Assembly (NCBI GenBank): GCA_964407825.1 | Contig: CAYOXD010000014.1 | Span: forward strand, 1 to 40,622 | DNA: 40,622 bases | From: CAYOXD01 sp964407825 | GTDB taxonomy: Bacteria; Desulfobacterota; Desulfobacteria; Desulfobacterales; JAFDDL01 | Direction: 5' to 3' | In this document: positions 34,546-40,622 of the stretch, one piece after another | Layout: every line of letters starts with the position of its first letter | How positions within the stretch are numbered: position 1 is the first letter of the stretch | The notes under the pieces: generated by a model | What the model was told of the DNA's origin: nothing | Database searches by the model: none | The model's input: only the letters and a program-made list of their open reading frames with translations | Made by a program: the position numbers and the translations under genes

Positions 34546-36150
34546 CTATAAATTGCTGAAAAAGTCGTTGCCCTTATCATCCACAATAATAAAGGCAGGG
34601 AAATCCTTGACCGTTATCCGGAAAACGGCCTCCATGCCCAGTTCCGGATAGGCAAGGGTTTCCACGTGGGTGATGCATTCCTTACCCAATAGCGCGGCTG
34701 GCCCGCCGATGGCGCCAAGGTAGAAGCCGCCGAACCGGCGGCACGATTCGGTGACCGCCGGGCTCCGGTTACCCTTGGCCAGCATCACCATGGACGCCCC
34801 CTGCTCCTGAAATAGGGGCACGTAAGGATCCATCCGCCCGGCGGTGGTGGGACCGAAGGAGCCCGATGGATAGCCCGGCGGCGTCTTGGCGGGACCGGCA
34901 TAATAAATGATGTGGTCCTTAAAGTAAGAGGGAAGCGCTTCCCCCGCATCGAGCCGTTCCTTCAACCTGGCGTGGGCGATGTCCCTTGCGACGATCATCG
35001 GGCCTGTGAGCCGCAGCCGGGTAGCCACTGGATAGCGGGAAAGCTCGCTGCGGATCCGGCTCATGGGACGGTTCAGATCAATGGGAACGGCTGATGTTTC
35101 CCCCGGTGGAACTGTGGGCAGGAACCTTACCGGATCGGTTTCGAGCCGCTCCAGGAAGATGCCCTCCCGGGTAATCCTGGCCTTTGCATGGCGATCCGCA
35201 CTGCAGCTCACCCCCAGGCCGATGGGGCAGGAAGCCCCATGCCGCGGCAAACGGATCACCCGGACATCATGGCAGAAATATTTGCCGCCGAACTGAGCGC
35301 CGATGCCGAGCCTTCTCGATGCGTCGAGCAGTTCGGCCTCCAGGCTCGGATCCCGGAATGCATGCCCCGCAGGACTGCCGGCGGTGGGCAGGGTATCCAG
35401 ATACCCGGCGGTGGCCAGCTTGACGGTCTTGAGGGTCATCTCCGCAGAGGTCCCCCCCACCACCACTGCCAGATGATACGGGGGGCAGGCAGCCGTTCCC
35501 AGGGACCGCATTTTCTCCACGATAAAGGCCTTGAGGTTTGCCGGGGTCAAAATGGACTTGGTTTCCTGGTACAGGAATGTCTTGTTGGCCGATCCCCCGC
35601 CTTTGGCGATAAAGAGGAACCCATACGTGTCTCCCTCCACGGCCTGAATGTCGATCTGGGCCGGAAGGTTGCATCCGGTGTTGGTTTCCTCGTAGAGACT
35701 CAGGGGGGCGTTCTGGGAATAGCGCAGATGATTTCGGGTATAGGCCTGGAACGCGCCCCTGGAGAGGGCGGCCTCGTCCCCGCCGCCCGTCCAGACCTGC
35801 TGTCCCTTTTTGGCCATGATAATGGCGGTGCCCGTATCCTGGCACATTGGGAAAACCCCGTCAGCCGCGATAACGGCATTTTTCAGCATCGCCATGGCCA
35901 CAAATCGGTCGTTGTTCGAACTTTCCGGATCCTCCAGGATGCATTTCAACTGGGCCAGGTGGGATGTCCGATACAGATGCGCCACATCCCTGAACGCCGT
36001 TTCCGCCAGAAGGCTCAAGCCCTCCGGAGCGATCTCCACCACCGGATGCCCCGTCATGGTCCGGGAACTGACGAATTCGGTGCTCAACAGGCGATAGTCA
36101 GTGGTTTCTTCCCCCAAGGGAAACAGGCATTGATACATAAAATCGGACAT
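34546..36150 (-). CDS. Fumarate hydratase, class I (Fe-S type)
   Basis: A 534-residue enzyme that interconverts fumarate and malate in the citric acid cycle, using an oxygen-sensitive [4Fe-4S] cluster. Alpha-domain landmarks are MCQDTGTAIIM, EETNTGCNLPAQID and KGGGSANKTFLYQ; cluster cysteines are those in MCQDTG, AACPPYHLAV and GLGVSCSADRHAK. The beta domain starts around LTGPMIVARDIAHARLKERL and has FGPTTAGRMDPYV and GKGNRS-like KGNRSPAVTE. The fused alpha-beta layout is the single-chain form. A promoter with TTGACA-N18-TTTAAT is about 120 bases upstream. Confidence 0.95.
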   Translation of the reverse strand: MSDFMYQCLFPLGEETTDYRLLSTEFVSSRTMTGHPVVEIAPEGLSLLAETAFRDVAHLYRTSHLAQLKCILEDPESSNNDRFVAMAMLKNAVIAADGVFPMCQDTGTAIIMAKKGQQVWTGGGDEAALSRGAFQAYTRNHLRYSQNAPLSLYEETNTGCNLPAQIDIQAVEGDTYGFLFIAKGGGSANKTFLYQETKSILTPANLKAFIVEKMRSLGTAACPPYHLAVVVGGTSAEMTLKTVKLATAGYLDTLPTAGSPAGHAFRDPSLEAELLDASRRLGIGAQFGGKYFCHDVRVIRLPRHGASCPIGLGVSCSADRHAKARITREGIFLERLETDPVRFLPTVPPGETSAVPIDLNRPMSRIRSELSRYPVATRLRLTGPMIVARDIAHARLKERLDAGEALPSYFKDHIIYYAGPAKTPPGYPSGSFGPTTAGRMDPYVPLFQEQGASMVMLAKGNRSPAVTESCRRFGGFYLGAIGGPAALLGKECITHVETLAYPELGMEAVFRITVKDFPAFIIVDDKGNDFFSNL

Positions 36151-36275
36151 TCATAGCTTCCTTCACCCCGGCCTCGGGGCGTCGTGAACTGAGGCCCCCC
36201 CCGCAGACAGCCGCGACACCGTGGCATCACCCCATCACCGGCCAGCGTTGTTGTCAGGGGGGGTAAAATCCGGTT

Positions 36276-36305
36276 ATTAAATCAATAAAAATTTTTGAGT
36301 GTCAA
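36276..36305 (-). promoter_or_regulatory. Sigma-70 promoter for the fumarase gene
   Basis: Minus strand TTGACA (36305-36300), 18-base spacer, TTTAAT (36281-36276). The -35 is perfect and the -10 matches five of six positions. Transcription would begin near 36269, leaving a leader of about 118 bases. Confidence 0.65.
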
Positions 36306-36395
36306 GGCATTTCAAGATTCGACGGCAGGGAAAATGCCGATCCTGAGGGCGCTGGCGGGCTGCAATAAAATTAAAAAATACCCTTTTGGTTAGTT

Positions 36396-36461
36396 TTCAG
36401 TTTTGGGGGTTCAGTTTTGAGTAATCAGCGGGTAAAAAAACAGCTTAAACCTGAAACCTGA
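36396..36461. repeat. Short direct repeats in an AT-rich island
   Basis: TTCAGTTTTG occurs at 36396-36405 and 36410-36419, and AACCTGA at 36448-36454 and 36455-36461. CTGAA and TTCAG are complementary, so the region may fold weakly. Confidence 0.4.
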
Positions 36462-36580
36462 AAAAAAATTGTTTTTTCGGGGTTTATCGGTCATTCCGGT
36501 TGCCAACACCGCCGATTTTCGGCTAAGGGCACGGTTTGGGGACGCGCGGCGCGGACGGTCGTGCCAGGGCGGGGCGGGGA

Positions 36581-37033
36581 TCAACACCCGGCCGCGCCTT
36601 CCTCCAGTATCCTGGAGATATGCCCGGCCAGATCGCTCAGGCTGAGGGGCTTGGGGAAATAGCCACAACAGCCATCGGTAAGCATTTTCTGGACAATTCC
36701 CTGGGAGCAGTACCCGCTGACGCAGATGACCTTCACGTGGGGATCGATCTGTTTCAACCTGTCGAAAACCACATCACCGGTCATCTCCGGCATCATGATG
36801 TCCAGGAGCACCAGATCGATACAATCCCCCCGCTTCCGGTAAATCGTCAGCGCCGCCTTGCCGGTCTTGGCTGTCAGCACCCGATAGCCAAAAAAACCGA
36901 GCATTTGGGACACCACATCCAGAAGCATCTCATCATCATCCACGATCAAGATGGTGCGCCCCTTTCCTGCCGGTTGGGAATCCGGTTCACAGGCATATGG
37001 GTATTCCAGTCGGCAATCCGGGCAGGTGACCAT
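36581..37033 (-). CDS. Stand-alone response regulator receiver protein
   Basis: A 150-residue protein with one receiver domain (about 27-145). It has the acidic pair in IVDDDE, the phospho-acceptor Asp in LVLLDIMMPEMTGD, the Ser/Thr position in CVSGYC and the Lys in FPKPLS, so it should be phosphorylatable. The N-terminus MVTCPDCRLEYPYAC has a CxxC plus another Cys, perhaps a tiny metal-binding site. There is no output domain, so it may pass phosphate on or act by protein contact. No kinase gene is adjacent; the next gene upstream is a degenerate receiver. Confidence 0.88.
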   Translation of the reverse strand: MVTCPDCRLEYPYACEPDSQPAGKGRTILIVDDDEMLLDVVSQMLGFFGYRVLTAKTGKAALTIYRKRGDCIDLVLLDIMMPEMTGDVVFDRLKQIDPHVKVICVSGYCSQGIVQKMLTDGCCGYFPKPLSLSDLAGHISRILEEGAAGC

Positions 37034-37061
37034 TCCTTATTTCTCCTTCAGGATATTCACC

Positions 37062-37421
37062 TCATATCAGCCTGGTAACAGGCAGGAACATCGCCCCTCT
37101 CTCACTGGGGAAACCGTTCAAGCAGGGAATCATAGCGGCGCCGCCGGACCGGCGGGAAGCCTTCCGTCTCTGCATGTGCAGGAGTTTGAGATGAGGGAAT
37201 TTCCGGGTAACCGTCTTCATGATCTCCTGTTTCGTGCCGTTGGGTTCGGCCAGGAAAAAAAGCACCACCTCCACAGGTGCTGAATATAGCAAGGTCAACA
37301 GTTCAATGCCGATGGCCGCTTCACCGGCCAGTACCAGGTTCGGGTACCGGTTCACAACCGACCGCCCCTCTGCCAGCAGATCATAGCGGTCAACCGCGAG
37401 TATCGTCCGATACAATTTCAT
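37062..37421 (-). CDS. Degenerate NarL-type receiver-like protein, no HTH
   Basis: A 119-residue protein with the layout of a NarL/LuxR receiver: TILAVDRYDLLAEGRSVV, LVLAGEAAIGIELLTLL, EVVLFFLAEPNG and FPHLKLLHM. Two key positions are changed: the DD pair is Asp-Arg and the phospho-acceptor Asp is Phe (about residue 56). It cannot be phosphorylated in the usual way. The C-terminal HTH is missing; instead a short basic tail follows. I start it at the ATG at 37421 (GGGGGAAAG upstream); the in-frame extension is low-complexity. It may be a decaying gene or a phospho-independent signalling partner. The assignment rests on pattern only. Confidence 0.6.
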   Translation of the reverse strand: MKLYRTILAVDRYDLLAEGRSVVNRYPNLVLAGEAAIGIELLTLLYSAPVEVVLFFLAEPNGTKQEIMKTVTRKFPHLKLLHMQRRKASRRSGGAAMIPCLNGFPSERGAMFLPVTRLI

Positions 37422-37862
37422 TTCAGCTTTCCCCCACAAACACCCACTGGAAAATCCACCGGCACCGCTGCCGCGCTTGCCTCCACGTGGCCTCGACACA
37501 TCCCTTTCCGATGAGGTCCTTGCAACCCCTCGCCAAGGTTCCGGGGGTCCCGGAAACCATATGGTTCTTCAATAAGGTGATCAATTACGACAATTTAAAA
37601 CACTTTTCCATACAGTTGGTTACCTAATTTCAGATAAGTATTTCTACTTAATTTGCGAGCCTGCCCCTCCTGGTCACGAACCTTTGGAGGCCCAAACCAG
37701 AAGGGGGCAAGGGAGAAACGCCTGCACCATTGGACACGGCCATTGATTTTTCCGATAAGAATGCGGTAGCTTGCACCGCGTCTGGCACTTTGTTCAAAAT
37801 ATCCACATGAAAATGCCGGCGCAGCCGGATGATGAAATGTTTAATCTTGGAAAGGATGGGCA
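37422..37862. other. 440-base stretch between pseudo-receiver and DUF6485 genes
   Basis: No convincing gene. It has a hairpin GGTTCCGGG / CCCGGAAACC (about 37537-37557, one bulged A) and an AT-rich patch around 37570-37650 where promoters for the divergent flanking genes could lie. I could not settle on hexamers. Confidence 0.5.
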
Positions 37863-38066
37863 ATGGACTGTAACAGGGAAAAAAATTCGGCCGATTGCAA
37901 TTGCACCTATGAGCCCTGCCCCAGACGGGGAAATTGCTGTGAATGTCTTCGGTACCATTTGCGCAGCCGACAGCTGCCCGCCTGCTGTTTTCCTGCGGAT
38001 GCGGAAAAGACCTATGACCGCTCATTCGAGCATTTTGCGCGCCTGGTGAACGAAAAACGGATCTGA
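37863..38066 (+). CDS. DUF6485 family cysteine-rich protein
   Basis: A 67-residue protein with nine cysteines: Cys3, Cys12, Cys14, Cys19, Cys25, Cys26, Cys28, Cys41 and Cys42. The pattern CNCTYEPCPRRGNCCECLRYH, then LPACCFPADAEKTYDRS, is that of the DUF6485 family, which I recognise from anaerobic bacteria. The Cys clusters suggest zinc or Fe-S binding. GGATGGG lies just before the ATG. It ends 3 bases before repeat copy C and converges on the polymerase gene. No function is established. Confidence 0.85.
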   Translation: MDCNREKNSADCNCTYEPCPRRGNCCECLRYHLRSRQLPACCFPADAEKTYDRSFEHFARLVNEKRI

Positions 38067-38068
38067 AC

Positions 38069-38157
38069 GCCAATTCCCGGTGAATTGACCGGCGAGGCGC
38101 CCCGGGCCACTTCACCTGCACCGTGACGGGACGAATGGCTTTTCACCGAGAATTGCT
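38069..38157 (-). repeat. Dispersed intergenic repeat, copy C, with terminal inverted repeats
   Basis: The most complete copy, about 89 bases. Its ends are inverted repeats: CAATTCCCGGTGAA (38071-38084) and TTCACCGAGAATTG (38142-38155), 13 of 14 bases matching. On the minus strand it begins CAGCAATTCTCGGTGAA as in copies A and B and contains CCTCGCCGGTCAATTCAC near its other end, as in copy B. It fills the gap between the convergent DUF6485 and polymerase genes and encodes the last polymerase codons and stop. Confidence 0.65.
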
Positions 38158-40622
38158 GGACAGCCGCGAGACGCCATCGACGGTGAGGGTGAGAGCCCCC
38201 CAGTTTTCCTCCACCCGGCCAGAGAGGAGGTAGGGCCTGCCCCGGTCGATCAGATAGCAGAACCGCTCGTAGACCCTGGGGAAAAAGGTGGTCTCCACAA
38301 GGCCTGTCTCATCCTCGAAGGTGATAAATTCCATGGGCGCCCCATGGCGGGTATGAACCACCTTGCCGGTAACGAGCCATCCGGCCATGCGGATCCGCCG
38401 CCCCCTGTGGCGGCCCAGGGCCTCGGCCAGGACCAGGCCCCGTCCGGCCAGCGCCTTTCGATAGAGGCTCATGGGATGCCGGTCGCACAGGAAGCCCAGG
38501 GCGGCGAACTGCCGACGAAGCCGCTCCAGAGGCGCGTCCGGCGGCAGCGCCGGGGGCGGCGCCGGCTCCGGCCGGCCAAAGAGGTGCCCGGCGCCCGTTT
38601 CCAGGGCCCTTTCCGCCCGGCGCCTTGCCAGGGCCCACATGAGAGCGGCCCGACGCCCGTTCCCGGTGAAGGCATCCAGGGCGCCGGCATCCACGAGGCG
38701 CCGCGCCTCGTCCTCCTGAACGCCGGTTCTGTCCATAAAATCGTCCAGGTCCCGGAAGGGGCCGGAGCGGCGGGCCGAGACGATGCGCGCCCCGGCCTGC
38801 CGGGAGAGCCCCGCGATGGACAGAAGGCCCACCCGGATTTGATCTCCATGGCCGGTCCAGGCCACCTCGCTGCCGTTGACATCCGGCGGCAGCACGGTGA
38901 GCCCCAGGCGCCGGGCCTCGGACACATAGGCGAAGGGGGAGTAGAACCCGCCCTGGTTGCTGATGACCGCCGCCATGAATTCGGCCGGAAAGTGGGTCTT
39001 CAGCCAGGCGGCCTGGAAGGAGACCCGGGCATAGGAGGCGCTGTGGGGTTTGCAGAAGGAGTACCCGCTGAAGCTCATCATCATCTCCCAGACCGCGTCG
39101 ATGGTTTCGTCCGAAACGCCCCGGGCACGGGCGCCGGCGACGAATTTTTCCCGGTAGTCGGCAAGGTGGCGGACCTTGTCCTTCTTGGACATGACCTTTC
39201 GAAGGCCGTCCGCGTCCACCTCCGAAAATCCGGCCAGGGCCACGGCGGCCCGGGAGACGTCCTCCTGGAAGACCAGGATCCCGTAAGTCTCGTCGAGCAC
39301 ATGGGCCAGGCTCGGGTGCAGCGGCTCCCAGCGCCCCCCCCGGAGCCGGCGGAGATACTCCTGAATAAAGGCGTTGGCCGCGGGCCGGATGATGCTGCTG
39401 TGGATCACCAGGTGCTCGAAATCGCCCGTCGCGGCCTTCTGCTGCAGGAGACGGGTGGCCGGACTCTCGATGTAAAAGCAGCCCATGGTGTCCCCCCTGG
39501 CAATGGCGGCCTGGGTGGCAGGGTCCTGCTCCGGCTCCCAGCGGGCCTCGTCCAGCCCGTGGCCATTGGCATGGACATTTTTCAGAGCGTCCCGGATCAC
39601 CCCGAGGCTCCGGTTGCCCAGAAGATCGATCTTCACCAGCCCTGCGGCCTCGGCCCCGTCCTTTTCCCACTGAATGATGGGAACACCCTTGGGAGCGGTT
39701 TCAACGGGCACGTAATCGCAAAGGGGACCGGGGGTGATGACGACCCCGCCCACATGCACGGAGAGGTTGCGGGGAGCGCCGATGATTCGCTGGGCGAGGG
39801 ATAGGATCTCGGGCCACGGCGGGGGGAAGTCATGGCCCTTGAGCTGGGGCAGCCGCTGCAACCGGCCCAGGAGTTCCCCGTCGCCGTCGGCCACGTTCCA
39901 GAACCAGGGGAGCTTTTTGGACACGCGGTTGATTTCACCGGGAGGGAGGCCATAGGCCTTTGCCACCTCGCGAACGGCCATGCGGGGCTGAAAGGCCACA
40001 TGGTTGCAGACCATGGCGGCCCGGGGCCCGTACCGGTCCAGGACGGACCGGAGCACTCCGTCGCGCTCGTCCCAGGCGAAGTCCACGTCAATATCGGGCG
40101 GATCCCTGCGGCCCGGATTCAAAAAGCGGGCAAAAAAGAGGTTGTATTTTAAGGGGCACACGTTGGTGATAAAGAGGCAGTAGGCCACCAACGATGCGGC
40201 CCCGCTTCCCCGGCCGCAGGTGCGGGGGCTCCTCTGGACGATGTCGCGGACCACCAGAAAATAGCTGGAAAAACCCATCTGCCCGATGATGCGAAGCTCC
40301 TGCTCCATGCGCTCCACCACGGCTTCTGACAGATCCGATCCGTACCGGCGCCGGGCACCGGCATAGGCCGCCTCCCGCAAGGCCTCCGGCGCCCCCCGGC
40401 CGGTCCCGTCGGACCAGGGCGGCAACACAAGACCCCGGCGGGGGCCGGTGAAGGCCAGGCGTTCCGCCAGCGCCTCCGTGGCCCTGAGGGCCTCGGGCCA
40501 GGGGGCAAACCGCCGGGCGTACCCGGCTGGTGAGGCCAGCCAGGCATCGGACGGCGCCACATCCTTTGGGCCCAGGTCATGGACGGTGCCGTTGGCCGCG
40601 ATGGCCCGCAGGATCCGGTGCA
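38143..40622 (-). CDS. DNA polymerase III alpha subunit (DnaE/DnaE2-type), 5' end outside the window
   Basis: The reading frame is open to the right edge (the first visible codons give HRILRAIAANGTVHDLG), so about 826 C-terminal residues are seen and the N-terminal PHP domain lies outside. Polymerase catalytic Asp residues are in PPDIDVDFAWDERD and LVKIDLLGNRSL. GRGSGAASLVAYCL, YGILVFQEDV, FCKPHSASYARVSFQAAWLK and PPDVNGSEVAWTG are typical of the C-family. The C-terminal OB-fold region (GWLVTGKVVHTRHGAPMEFITFEDETG) is present. The SGHPL motif of replicative DnaE is replaced by CDRHPMSLYRKAL, which leans towards an error-prone DnaE2/ImuC-type enzyme, but no imuA/imuB gene is visible. The last residues (SSNSR) and stop are encoded in repeat copy C. 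Confidence 0.9.
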   Translation of the reverse strand, partial: HRILRAIAANGTVHDLGPKDVAPSDAWLASPAGYARRFAPWPEALRATEALAERLAFTGPRRGLVLPPWSDGTGRGAPEALREAAYAGARRRYGSDLSEAVVERMEQELRIIGQMGFSSYFLVVRDIVQRSPRTCGRGSGAASLVAYCLFITNVCPLKYNLFFARFLNPGRRDPPDIDVDFAWDERDGVLRSVLDRYGPRAAMVCNHVAFQPRMAVREVAKAYGLPPGEINRVSKKLPWFWNVADGDGELLGRLQRLPQLKGHDFPPPWPEILSLAQRIIGAPRNLSVHVGGVVITPGPLCDYVPVETAPKGVPIIQWEKDGAEAAGLVKIDLLGNRSLGVIRDALKNVHANGHGLDEARWEPEQDPATQAAIARGDTMGCFYIESPATRLLQQKAATGDFEHLVIHSSIIRPAANAFIQEYLRRLRGGRWEPLHPSLAHVLDETYGILVFQEDVSRAAVALAGFSEVDADGLRKVMSKKDKVRHLADYREKFVAGARARGVSDETIDAVWEMMMSFSGYSFCKPHSASYARVSFQAAWLKTHFPAEFMAAVISNQGGFYSPFAYVSEARRLGLTVLPPDVNGSEVAWTGHGDQIRVGLLSIAGLSRQAGARIVSARRSGPFRDLDDFMDRTGVQEDEARRLVDAGALDAFTGNGRRAALMWALARRRAERALETGAGHLFGRPEPAPPPALPPDAPLERLRRQFAALGFLCDRHPMSLYRKALAGRGLVLAEALGRHRGRRIRMAGWLVTGKVVHTRHGAPMEFITFEDETGLVETTFFPRVYERFCYLIDRGRPYLLSGRVEENWGALTLTVDGVSRLSSNSR

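Larger units (their letters stand above)
36151..36580. other. 430-base non-coding stretch between fumarase and response regulator genes
   Basis: Holds the fumarase promoter (36276-36305), then an AT-rich part with TTCAGTTTTG twice at a 14-base period (36396 and 36410) and AACCTGA twice in tandem (36448-36461). A run of A, then TTG and six T near 36461-36477 could pair but is all A:T. I see no convincing gene or RNA in it. Confidence 0.6.

Noticed and set aside
36396..36461. Short direct repeats as a possible CRISPR array
   Set aside because: Repeats are only 7-10 bases with spacers of 0-4 bases and no cas genes; not a CRISPR.
36411..36668. Minus-strand frame of 85 residues
   Set aside because: It runs through AT-rich repeats and into the receiver gene in another frame; no ribosome-binding site and no homology pattern.
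37648..38121. Minus-strand frame of 157 residues
   Set aside because: It is antisense to DUF6485, whose Cys pattern is clear, and has no domain.
38344..39804. Plus-strand frame of 486 residues
   Set aside because: Antisense to the DnaE-type gene, with no motif.

Overview
The window looks like a piece of chromosome from a strictly anaerobic, sulfate-reducing member of the Desulfobacterota (Desulfobacterales-like). Supporting genes are dsrC with both C-terminal cysteines, a single-chain pyruvate:ferredoxin oxidoreductase, desulfoferrodoxin, rubrerythrin, a rubredoxin / A-type flavoprotein pair, a c3-like cytochrome, an Ahb-type siroheme decarboxylase and several families common in sulfate reducers (DUF6485, DVU0298-like). 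The DNA is GC-rich and gene-dense, mostly coded on the minus strand. I see no rRNA, tRNA, CRISPR array, insertion sequence or prophage.

Layout. 0-4.4 kb: a P3A-type proton ATPase (minus), divergent from a GAF/AAA+ sigma-54 activator (plus). 4.4-9 kb: a minus-strand operon of hybrid histidine kinase, ABC ATPase, ABC permease and NMT1/SsuA-like binding protein. 9.1-13.2 kb: motB, motA, a response regulator with a degenerate HD-GYP domain, and a lipoprotein-like protein whose C-terminus resembles FliL. 13.2-17 kb: nifU-like scaffold, tgt, queA, DUF2065 and asd, apparently one transcription unit that runs on into the FliL-like/HD-GYP pair. 17-18.7 kb: a rhomboid protease and a HEAT-like protein. 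18.7-24.2 kb: an oxygen and redox defence block (ferredoxin, flavodiiron protein, rubredoxin, flavodoxin/phosphatase fusion, triheme cytochrome, zinc ribbon, desulfoferrodoxin, rubrerythrin, Fur/PerR-type regulator). 24.2-26 kb: citrate synthase, ferredoxin:thioredoxin reductase-like protein and glutaredoxin. 26.1-27.8 kb: DUF2064 protein and miaA. 28-30.2 kb (plus): dsrC with a strong terminator, then YjbQ, a siroheme-decarboxylase-like protein and a nitrilase-family amidohydrolase. 30.2-36.2 kb: YkgJ-like protein, PFOR and class I fumarase. 36.6-38.1 kb: two small receiver-type proteins and DUF6485. 38.1-40.6 kb: the 3' part of a DnaE-type polymerase that runs off the right edge.

How it fits together. 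The central metabolic genes (PFOR, fumarase, citrate synthase) sit beside electron carriers and oxygen-detoxification genes, as expected for an anaerobe that oxidises organic acids and meets oxygen occasionally. Motility and signalling genes form a second theme. No complete novel defence or mobile system is visible. The most interesting items are a dispersed repeat that sits on gene 3' ends and supplies two stop codons, several domains that have lost catalytic residues (HD-GYP, phosphatase, receiver), a FliL-like lipoprotein beside motAB, a glutaredoxin-FTR-citrate synthase-Fur gene string, and a kinase-transporter operon. All functional calls rest on reading motifs by eye, without database searches.
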